A stretch of DNA of 64,000 nucleotides from NCBI RefSeq assembly GCF_000369065.1, contig NZ_KB849812.1, forward strand, positions 192,804 through 256,803. The letters are read 5' to 3'. Below the pieces are notes generated by a model, which did not search any database, was not told where the DNA came from, and saw nothing but the letters and a program-made list of their open reading frames with translations. Source of the DNA: Acinetobacter haemolyticus CIP 64.3 = MTCC 9819 (GTDB lineage Bacteria > Pseudomonadota > Gammaproteobacteria > Pseudomonadales > Moraxellaceae). Each line of letters starts with the position of its first letter. The first letter of the stretch is position 1. A program made the position numbers and the translations under genes. Shown piece after piece: positions 57,111 to 64,000 of the stretch.

Positions 57111-57903
57111 CAAATACATAAATCTGAAAAGCAGCAATGACCGAAAATTGCTGTACTTGTTCTAGCTTCATACGTCGCTCAGGATTGGCTTTATAAGCAT
57201 AAGGCGTCATTGCAATTAAGTTTTTTAATGCATATTGATCCAGCAACATTGGTGCTTCGACGCATTGTGATTGAACCAGCTTGAACTGCGCAGCTAACTG
57301 TTCCACAAACTTCTGAGGCTCATGCAAAGTTACTTGTTCGAACAAAGCTTCACGCAACTCATATAAATGTCTTGGTGCAGGTGTCACTACGATCAGATAA
57401 CCATTCTCCCTTAATACGCGAACAATTTCACTTTGAGGAATTGGGCTAAACAAGCTGGTACACACATCAATAGTTCGGTCTTGTACAGGCAAAGTTGCTC
57501 CTGTACCGATAACCCAAGTGACGTTCGCATTGAGCTTGGCTGCACGCTGTATCGCTGTTTTGGCAATGTCTACCCCAACACATTGATCTGTGCACCCTTG
57601 CATTGCGCTCGTATAGTACCCCTCACCACAACCGATATCTAAGACTGATTTAGGTTGTAGTTGCTGTAACAATGCAACCACCGTCTGTTGTAAAGGTTGA
57701 TAAAATCCTGCCTGTAAAAATTCTCGACGCGCCAATACCGATTCAGGTGTATCTCCAGGTGTCTTACTGTGCTTATGCTGCACCACATGTAAATTGACAT
57801 AGCCTTGTTTTGCCACATCATAACTATGACCATTCTCACATCGCCATGCATTTTCCGCCAAGTGTAGAGCTTGGCGACACACAGGGCACATCAATAAACT
57901 CAT
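57085..57903 (-). CDS. rlmA: 23S rRNA (guanine-N1)-methyltransferase RlmA-like
   Basis: A 272-residue methyltransferase. The N-terminal zinc site is Cys6, Cys9, Cys22 and His26 (MCPVCRQ and WRCENGHSYD). The block AKQGYVNLHVVQHKHSKTPG and the SAM-binding motif VLDIGCGEGYY follow, with LFSPIPQSEI as post-motif. It matches RlmA, which methylates G745 (or a neighbouring base) of 23S rRNA. Single gene between ponA and mraY. Confidence 0.9.
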   Translation of the reverse strand: MSLLMCPVCRQALHLAENAWRCENGHSYDVAKQGYVNLHVVQHKHSKTPGDTPESVLARREFLQAGFYQPLQQTVVALLQQLQPKSVLDIGCGEGYYTSAMQGCTDQCVGVDIAKTAIQRAAKLNANVTWVIGTGATLPVQDRTIDVCTSLFSPIPQSEIVRVLRENGYLIVVTPAPRHLYELREALFEQVTLHEPQKFVEQLAAQFKLVQSQCVEAPMLLDQYALKNLIAMTPYAYKANPERRMKLEQVQQFSVIAAFQIYVFEKNQQPPN

Positions 57904-57920
57904 TCATTTTCTCCAAACAT

Positions 57921-57948
57921 AAAAAAGCTGGCATTTTCACCAGCTTCT
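57921..57948 (-). terminator. Terminator after mraY
   Basis: AAGCTGG (57925-57931) pairs with CCAGCTT (57940-57946), eight-base loop. On the minus strand it is followed by six T residues. It ends the dcw segment ftsL to mraY. Confidence 0.8.
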
Positions 57949-57964
57949 TTCTTTGAATCGTGGC

Positions 57965-59083
57965 TTAACGTAATTTTAAGGTCATTAAACCTAAAACGAC
58001 CAAGAAAATCGTAATAATCCAGAATCGAATGACCACCTGTGTTTCTTTCCATCCCTGCTTTTCATAGTGATGATGCAAGGGTGCCATTAAGAACACACGC
58101 TTATTTCGCATACGCAATGAACCAATCTGCAAGAAAACAGAAATTGCTTCCATGACGAAAACACCGCCCATAATCGCAAATACGATTTCCTGACGCACCA
58201 TCACCGCAATCGTACCCAACATTGCACCCAATGCTAAAGCGCCAACATCACCCATGAAAATCTGCGCAGGGTGGGCATTGTACCAAAGGAAAGCTAAACC
58301 AGCACCCACCATTGCTGAACAGATCACCACCAATTCAGAGGTATATTTGATGTAAGGAATATGCAGATAAGTTGCAAAGCGAACATCACCAGACAAATAA
58401 GCAAATACACCTAAACCAGCAGCAACCATGACAATCGGCATAATCGCCAAACCATCTAAACCATCAGTTAAATTAACCGCATTCGAAGCACCATTGATCA
58501 CCAAGTAAGTAAAAGCAATAAATGCCAAACCGAGTGGAATTGCAGAAAGTGGAATCGAAAGATTTTTAAAGAATGGTATCAACAAGTCCAACATGTTTGC
58601 CGTATGCACAGGACTATCTTGTTGTTTTGCAATCACATAAAGCGCAACACCTGCCCCAAGTGCAGCAAGTGAAGTCCAAAAGAATTTTTTTCGAGCAGGT
58701 AAACCAGCATTGTCTTTATAGCGAATTTTGATCCAGTCATCTGCCCAACCGACTGCACCGAACACCACCATCACCCCTAACACGATCCAAACATAAGGGT
58801 TAGATAGATCAGCCCACAACAAGGTACTGATTCCGATGGAGAGTAAGATCAAAATCCCCCCCATCGTAGGTGTCCCCATTTTTTTAGCATGGTTTTCTGG
58901 AGCAAAAGAGCTGACCGCTTGACCATATTTTAATGCTTGTAATTTACGAATCATCATCGGCCCAAGGAACAACCCGATCATCAACGCGGTCAATACACTC
59001 AATAAAGAACGTAGTGTTAAATAACGAACAACTTGGAACGAGCTGTTATACCCCGCCAATTGTTCAAATAACCATAGCAACAT
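57965..59083 (-). CDS. mraY: Phospho-MurNAc-pentapeptide transferase MraY
   Basis: A 372-residue, ten-helix enzyme that joins UDP-MurNAc-pentapeptide to undecaprenyl phosphate to make lipid I. Signature blocks: [45 protein letters not shown] and [15 protein letters not shown], and the histidine loop [13 protein letters not shown]. It begins one base after murF ends. Here the cluster stops after mraY, without the murD-ftsW-murG run found in E. coli. Confidence 0.97.
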   Translation of the reverse strand: MLLWLFEQLAGYNSSFQVVRYLTLRSLLSVLTALMIGLFLGPMMIRKLQALKYGQAVSSFAPENHAKKMGTPTMGGILILLSIGISTLLWADLSNPYVWIVLGVMVVFGAVGWADDWIKIRYKDNAGLPARKKFFWTSLAALGAGVALYVIAKQQDSPVHTANMLDLLIPFFKNLSIPLSAIPLGLAFIAFTYLVINGASNAVNLTDGLDGLAIMPIVMVAAGLGVFAYLSGDVRFATYLHIPYIKYTSELVVICSAMVGAGLAFLWYNAHPAQIFMGDVGALALGAMLGTIAVMVRQEIVFAIMGGVFVMEAISVFLQIGSLRMRNKRVFLMAPLHHHYEKQGWKETQVVIRFWIITIFLVVLGLMTLKLR

Positions 59084-60481
59084 TTAAAGTTTCTCCATCA
59101 AATCAGCCATCAACGTTTCCATATGGGTATAACGAGACCCTTTAAAGAGGAAACTCATTGACTGGGGTTGATGTGTTTGGACTAAATTAATTAAAAACGG
59201 TAGAGCGTCTGCTTGTGTTGCAAATGCATGTAAATTTTCTGCACATCTAGAACCTTGTTGTGCTGCTTCAGCAAATTCACCAACCACCACCAAATGATCT
59301 AAGGGCAACTCAATCAAATCACGACCCAAATCATGATGTTCCTGCCAACTACTATCGCCTAATTCCCCAATATCCCCCATCACCATGACTTTTAAACCCT
59401 GCTGTTGTAGCAAGACCTTTGCTGCGGCGCGCATTGAGGTAGGATTCGCATTATAAGTATCATCAATGAACAGATAATTTTGATGTTGAATAAAGTTCAA
59501 ACGGCCCTTGGCCCCTTGGGCTTGCTCTAAACCTTGAACAATATCATCTAAAGGTATACCTATCGCTAATGCAAAGGCAGTTGCTGCCGTCGCATTCTGC
59601 ACATTATGTGCACCTGCAAATGGCAGATTGACTGTTCTCGAACCTTCTGGTGTATGGAGGTTAAATTGTGCAGACTGGGGATTCAGCTGAATCTCCGTTG
59701 CGTACACATCACCACCCTCACCAAAACTCAGGATTGGATGATTGCCTGCATTTTGACGAATAGTAGTGGTGAAATCATCATCTGAAGGAACAATGGCAGT
59801 CCCTTCAGGTAGGATATGTGCATAAATTTCGGACTTAGCACGACAAATTCCATCACGCCCACCAAACTCACCCAAATGAGCAGTTCCAATATTCAAAATC
59901 CCTGCAACATGTGGCTGGACTAAATTAGACGTATAATCTATCTCACCTTGGTGATTCGCACCCAATTCCATTACCGCAAATTGGTGCTCTGGGCGGAGCT
60001 CAAGCAACATCATCGGCACACCTAGATCATTATTCAGGTTGCCACGTGTGATTAAAGTCGGTGCTAAACGAGATAATATGCTGCCTAACATTTCCTTAGT
60101 GGTGGTTTTCCCACTGCTTCCTGTTAAAGCAATAACCTTTAACTGTTGATTTTGCTGACGACGATAAGTCCCTAAATGACCTAAAGCCAATCGAGTATCT
60201 TTGACAATCAACTGTGCAATATCTGAATCTATTGGGCGCTCTACAATCGCAATTTGACATCCTTGAGCGGCAACTTGCACAACAAAATCATGTGCGTCAA
60301 AACGCTCACCCTTTAAAGCCAGAAATGCATCGCCCATTTCCGCATGACGTGAATCCGTTAAAATACGCTTAATTTCACTCTTCGGAAGATTCTGCCGAAA
60401 CCATTCCCCTTGAGTCGCTTGTTGTAATTGTTCTGCTGTCCACGCTTCTAATGGAACAGTACTGGTTGTTGAGGTATGCAT
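59084..60481 (-). CDS. murF: UDP-MurNAc-tripeptide-D-Ala-D-Ala ligase MurF
   Basis: A 465-residue ATP-dependent ligase that adds D-Ala-D-Ala. ATP loop LTGSSGKTTTKEM, the block MELGANHQGEID and FIDDTYNANPTSM are typical of MurF. It lies 22 bases after murE and abuts mraY. The order ftsL-ftsI-murE-murF-mraY is the conserved start of the division and cell-wall cluster. Confidence 0.97.
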   Translation of the reverse strand: MHTSTTSTVPLEAWTAEQLQQATQGEWFRQNLPKSEIKRILTDSRHAEMGDAFLALKGERFDAHDFVVQVAAQGCQIAIVERPIDSDIAQLIVKDTRLALGHLGTYRRQQNQQLKVIALTGSSGKTTTKEMLGSILSRLAPTLITRGNLNNDLGVPMMLLELRPEHQFAVMELGANHQGEIDYTSNLVQPHVAGILNIGTAHLGEFGGRDGICRAKSEIYAHILPEGTAIVPSDDDFTTTIRQNAGNHPILSFGEGGDVYATEIQLNPQSAQFNLHTPEGSRTVNLPFAGAHNVQNATAATAFALAIGIPLDDIVQGLEQAQGAKGRLNFIQHQNYLFIDDTYNANPTSMRAAAKVLLQQQGLKVMVMGDIGELGDSSWQEHHDLGRDLIELPLDHLVVVGEFAEAAQQGSRCAENLHAFATQADALPFLINLVQTHQPQSMSFLFKGSRYTHMETLMADLMEKL

Positions 60482-60503
60482 GGTTTTTATTTACCTTTTA
60501 ACG

Positions 60504-62003
60504 CTATTGTGCAGAATAAGCAGAATCTAAGGAATGTGGTTGGGCTGCTATCGCAGACTGCACCTCAACCACATCATCAAACCAATGACGCACGCCATCA
60601 ATCTCCTGATAGTTTTCATGCCCTTTCCCTGCAATCACCACAATATCACCCGCTTGAGCTTGAGCAACGACAAATTTAATTGCTTCTCTACGATCATGAA
60701 TTTCATGCATGAGATGCTCAGTAAAATTCATCCCTTGTTTCATGTCAGCAAAAATCTGTGCTGGATCCTCAGTTCTAGGATTATCCGAAGTCAAAATAAC
60801 GGGATTAGCATGATCAAGTGCTGCTTGCGTCATCAACGGACGCTTGCCACGATCACGATCACCACCGCAACCAAATACCGCCCACAGTTGACCTGTAACA
60901 TGTCGCTTCAAAGTTGTTAGCACTTGAATTAAAGCATCTGGCGTATGTGCATAGTCCACCACGAACAGGCGATTTGCATCTTGAATCACTTGCATACGAC
61001 CCGGCGCGCCTTGAAGTTGTGGCACAAATTCAACTAAATCCACCAAGTCGAATCCTGCACACTCAGCAGCAATTAAACTTGCCAATAAATTTTCAACATT
61101 AAAATGCCCAAGCAATCGACTGTGAACTGCATATGAACCTGTTGGTGCCAACAGCGTAAAATTCGCGCCGCTCAAACGATACTCTAAAGCATCGATATGA
61201 TAATCAGCCGTTACTTGGGTTAAGGAGTACGTCAGAATTTTCGGTTGAGATGGATTGGCTTTAGCCGCATCTAACATGAGTTGGGCATATGCATCATCCA
61301 GATTAATCACCACTGCTTTTAAGGTCGTAAATTTGAAAAGCCGCGCTTTTGCTTCAGCATACGCTTCTAATGTACCGTGATAATCCAAATGGTCACGACT
61401 TAAATTACTGTAAACCGCTATTTCCAAATCGCAGCCATTCAGACGACCTTGCTCCAATCCATGTGAGCTTGCTTCCAATGCCACAAATCTTGCACCTTGT
61501 TTTGCATAATCATGCAAAGCATGTTGAAGTTGCAAAGCATCTAAGGTGGTATGGGTAGATGGTGTTAAATTGGGCAAAATACCATTACCCGTGGTGCCCA
61601 TCACCGCACAACCTTTACCTTGCGAGCTAATCAACTCAGCAATCAGGCGTGAAATCGTGGTTTTTCCATTAGTACCTGTGACTGCAACACCGCATATAGG
61701 CTGTACAGGATCAACTGCCTGTAAATATTGCTTTTGCCACTCTCCCATTTGATAGCGAACATCAGGACAAACCCACTCGTTTGTCACCCCCAATGTCGCT
61801 TCACTGATTACGGCGAGTGCTCCAGCATCCAAAGCATTTTGAGCAAACTGGCGTGTTTTTTCAGGTTGGCTATAACTGTTCAGGGCAATAAAAATTTGCC
61901 CCTTCTGAACCTTACGACTATCTAAACTAAAGCCTTGAAAAGGTTGTGTATACCAAACCGCATCTATGCTGATCGGATGTATCTGTTGAAAACTAATCGA
62001 CAT
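60504..62003 (-). CDS. murE: UDP-MurNAc-Ala-Glu-diaminopimelate ligase MurE
   Basis: A 499-residue ATP-dependent ligase adding meso-diaminopimelate to the stem peptide. ATP loop VTGTNGKTTIS, the block EASSHGLEQGRLNG, and the DNPR motif (LTSDNPRTEDP) that marks diaminopimelate specificity, then GKGHENYQE. It lies seven bases after the ftsI stop. Confidence 0.97.
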   Translation of the reverse strand: MSISFQQIHPISIDAVWYTQPFQGFSLDSRKVQKGQIFIALNSYSQPEKTRQFAQNALDAGALAVISEATLGVTNEWVCPDVRYQMGEWQKQYLQAVDPVQPICGVAVTGTNGKTTISRLIAELISSQGKGCAVMGTTGNGILPNLTPSTHTTLDALQLQHALHDYAKQGARFVALEASSHGLEQGRLNGCDLEIAVYSNLSRDHLDYHGTLEAYAEAKARLFKFTTLKAVVINLDDAYAQLMLDAAKANPSQPKILTYSLTQVTADYHIDALEYRLSGANFTLLAPTGSYAVHSRLLGHFNVENLLASLIAAECAGFDLVDLVEFVPQLQGAPGRMQVIQDANRLFVVDYAHTPDALIQVLTTLKRHVTGQLWAVFGCGGDRDRGKRPLMTQAALDHANPVILTSDNPRTEDPAQIFADMKQGMNFTEHLMHEIHDRREAIKFVVAQAQAGDIVVIAGKGHENYQEIDGVRHWFDDVVEVQSAIAAQPHSLDSAYSAQ

Positions 62004-62010
62004 AATTTAC

Positions 62011-63840
62011 CTACGGATTGGTTTTTATAGAAGTATCTAATGGTTTATCTAATGGTACATTTAGCAAACGTAATGACTCTTGCATGATCTTGGCAAATAC
62101 AGGCGCTGCAACTAAACCACCATAATAACGACCTTGTGGATTCTCGACGACAACAATCATTGCCAAACGAGGATCACTTACAGGTGCAACACCTGCAAAC
62201 AAGGCACGATATTCACTGTTCGAATAACCTTTTCGGTCAGCACGAAGTTTGTGTGCTGTTCCTGTTTTACCGCCGACGCGATAACCCGGAATAACGGCTT
62301 GTTTAGCCGTCCCACCAGGTAAGGTCACTTGTTCCAACATCATCAAGACTTGATCTGCAATCTTAGGGTCGAGCACCTGTCGCCCTTCAGGCACCTGATC
62401 GAGCTTATGAAGGCTCAAAGGCATTTCCACACCATGGTTTGCCAACATGGCATAACCTTGTGCAAGCTGTAAGATCGTCGCATTCAAACCATAACCATAG
62501 GCCATCGTACCTAATTGTGATGAGTTTAATTTATCGGCAGAATAGAGTAAGCCTGCACTTTCACCAGGGAATTTTACATCTGAGCGTTGACCAAACCCAG
62601 CTCGACGGAAGAAAGAAGGCAATGCCTCCTTCGGTAAGGATAATGCCAACTTGGCAGATCCAACATTTGATGACTTGACAATAATTCCCGTCAGCGTCAA
62701 TGCGCCATAGTTATGTGTATCACGAATAGTATGCCAACCTAAACGCATTGTTCCCGGAGCGGTATTCACAATCGAGTTCGGGGTGTATTGACCACTTTCC
62801 AATGCCGCAGCAACGGTAAACGGCTTCATGGTTGAGCCTGGTTCAAACATATCAATTGCACCGCGGTTACGCATGGCATCTTTATTGCTCAAACCACCTT
62901 TGTCATTTGGGTTGTAAGATGGCCAACTGGTCATCGCCAAAATCTCACCCGTTTTGACATCCACCGCAATCGCAGTGGCAGAACGTGCATTATTTGCCAC
63001 GCCCGCAGCAGTCAGCTCCCGATACATGATGTATTGCAAACGCGAATCGATACTAAGGGTAATATTTTCACCAGATTCGACTTCTTTAATCACTTCTGAA
63101 ACTTTTAAGCGATTACCCTTTTTATCACGAATAATTTTTTGTTCGCCATCCACACCAGCAAGTCGAGTATTCAACTGCATTTCTAAACCTTCAATCCCCC
63201 GACCTTCACTATTGGTCAAGCCAATAATCTGGGCATTCGGTTGCGGTTGAGGGTAATAGCGCTTATAACTTTTCTCCGTATAAACACCCTGAAAATTATG
63301 TTGAAGAATCAAATCTGCTTGCTGTGGTGGTACTTCACGCTGTAAGACTAAATAACGAGATCGAGCTCGATCCGTCATGTGTTTTTTCAGCGTTTTACGA
63401 TCCATACCGACAACGTCAGCCAACTCATCTAAATTCAGATTTTTATTGGGTAATTGGCGTCTTAATCGACGATTATTCGGATCCTTTTTCAGTTCAGCAG
63501 TAATCTCATCAAATTGGGTCTTGGCATCCCAATAATCTCTTGGGTCAATCACAATTTTCATGATCGGTGTACTAATCGCCAAAGGAACGCCATGTCGATC
63601 ACTGATCACACCGCGCATCGCCTCTAAACGTTCAGTACGCAAAATATTGGCATTGGCCTTATTCTGAAGAAAGTCCTTATTAATAACCTGTACATAGAAA
63701 GCACGTGCAACAATCACGATAAAACAAAGTAATACCGTTCCCCAAAGCAAATAAAACCGCCACATATCCAAAGCCAGTGTCGGTTTAGCAGAAATGGATT
63801 GCTGTTTTTTTCGTGTTGGTTTATTTCGCTTGTCTACCAT
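62011..63840 (-). CDS. ftsI: Division-specific transpeptidase FtsI (PBP3)
   Basis: A 609-residue septal peptidoglycan transpeptidase. One N-terminal helix (residues about 29-50), a pedestal domain (RGVISDRHGVPLAIS, RYYPQPQPNAQIIGLTNSEG) and the catalytic motifs STMK (Ser336 in FEPGSTMKPF), SSN (IVKSSNVGSAK) and KTGT (VGGKTGTAHKL). It follows ftsL by ten bases. PBP3 is a beta-lactam target, but nothing in this sequence alone indicates resistance. Confidence 0.97.
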   Translation of the reverse strand: MVDKRNKPTRKKQQSISAKPTLALDMWRFYLLWGTVLLCFIVIVARAFYVQVINKDFLQNKANANILRTERLEAMRGVISDRHGVPLAISTPIMKIVIDPRDYWDAKTQFDEITAELKKDPNNRRLRRQLPNKNLNLDELADVVGMDRKTLKKHMTDRARSRYLVLQREVPPQQADLILQHNFQGVYTEKSYKRYYPQPQPNAQIIGLTNSEGRGIEGLEMQLNTRLAGVDGEQKIIRDKKGNRLKVSEVIKEVESGENITLSIDSRLQYIMYRELTAAGVANNARSATAIAVDVKTGEILAMTSWPSYNPNDKGGLSNKDAMRNRGAIDMFEPGSTMKPFTVAAALESGQYTPNSIVNTAPGTMRLGWHTIRDTHNYGALTLTGIIVKSSNVGSAKLALSLPKEALPSFFRRAGFGQRSDVKFPGESAGLLYSADKLNSSQLGTMAYGYGLNATILQLAQGYAMLANHGVEMPLSLHKLDQVPEGRQVLDPKIADQVLMMLEQVTLPGGTAKQAVIPGYRVGGKTGTAHKLRADRKGYSNSEYRALFAGVAPVSDPRLAMIVVVENPQGRYYGGLVAAPVFAKIMQESLRLLNVPLDKPLDTSIKTNP

Positions 63841-63850
63841 ACAGCGTGCC

Positions 63851-64000
63851 TTATTTATCTTGCTTTGAAGTCGTTGGTAAAGAAATCACAACCGTTTGGG
63901 ATGCAGGTGGTGAAAACATACGGAGCTGAGTCACAGCACGAGAGCCGATTTGTGCAGTTGCGCCAAAAGTTTGCTGTTCAATCAGCAAACGTCCCCACTC
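63851..64000 (-). CDS. ftsL: Cell division protein FtsL, 3' part only
   Basis: The last 49 codons before a TAA stop, running off the right edge. The peptide EWGRLLIEQQTFGATAQIGS, then RAVTQLRMFSPP, is the C-terminal periplasmic coiled-coil end of FtsL, which works with FtsB and FtsQ to activate FtsWI. Its place just upstream of ftsI fits the dcw order. Confidence 0.88.
   Translation of the reverse strand, partial: EWGRLLIEQQTFGATAQIGSRAVTQLRMFSPPASQTVVISLPTTSKQDK

Noticed and set aside
60534-60920. Antisense open frames, for example opposite murE, spoT, gltB and ispH
   Set aside because: They lie inside well-supported genes on the other strand, lack ribosome sites and have no protein-family character.

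Overview
The window looks like a chromosomal segment of an Acinetobacter species (Moraxellaceae, Gammaproteobacteria). It is AT-rich and has Acinetobacter-type gene neighbourhoods: lipase foldase upstream of lipase, the rpsP-rimM-trmD-rplS operon next to type IV pilus minor-pilin genes, pilMNOPQ-aroK-aroB-SPOR-gltB-gltD, and pilin-tfpZ-pglL. It also carries a 1180-bp ISAba1-type insertion sequence. The species cannot be named from the sequence alone.

Layout. 1-162: 5' end of a secreted M23-type peptidase. 592-4629: two EamA exporters, a hemerythrin, a TSUP permease and truB. 4766-6891: lipase foldase and lipase. 6954-9071: rplS, trmD, rimM, rpsP. 9237-25089: two complete, diverged copies in tandem of the minor pilin/PilY1 operon (fimT-pilV-pilW-pilX-pilY1-pilE), the ispH-proximal copy having a second pilE. 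25230-31242: ispH, gmk, rpoZ, spoT, ridA, bfd and a bacterioferritin. 31288-36424: pilin locus, read leftwards: sigma54 promoter, IS element, major pilin, tfpZ, second pilin with its own sigma54 promoter, a 3' remnant of a second tfpZ, and the pilin oligosaccharyltransferase. 36699-39993: lemA, two TPM-domain genes and a PF10118-type metal-dependent hydrolase. 40163-46140: gltBD with a sigma54/NtrC-like control region. 46596-54301: SPOR protein, aroB, aroK and the pilMNOPQ alignment-complex/secretin operon. 54465-64000: ponA, rlmA and the dcw segment mraY-murF-murE-ftsI-ftsL(partial).

The main theme is type IV pili, which in Acinetobacter also serve natural transformation. The window holds the major pilin and its glycosylation genes, two sets of pilus-tip/priming proteins, and the inner-membrane alignment complex with the secretin. 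Two apparently independent lesions affect this system. The IS (with a clean 9-bp target duplication) sits in the 5' leader of the major pilin, between a sigma54 promoter and the ribosome binding site. Separately, pilO is cut by an in-frame amber codon. In the rpsP-proximal minor-pilin cluster, a repeated palindromic element has been added in frame just before the prepilin cleavage site of both fimT and pilW, giving leaders of about 54 residues. Beside the pilin locus lies evidence of past pilin-cassette recombination (the tfpZ remnant).

Other points of interest are a bacterioferritin that has lost most ferroxidase ligands but keeps the haem methionine, a SpoT whose synthetase domain is degenerate, and a repeat-rich, probably nitrogen-regulated leader upstream of gltBD.
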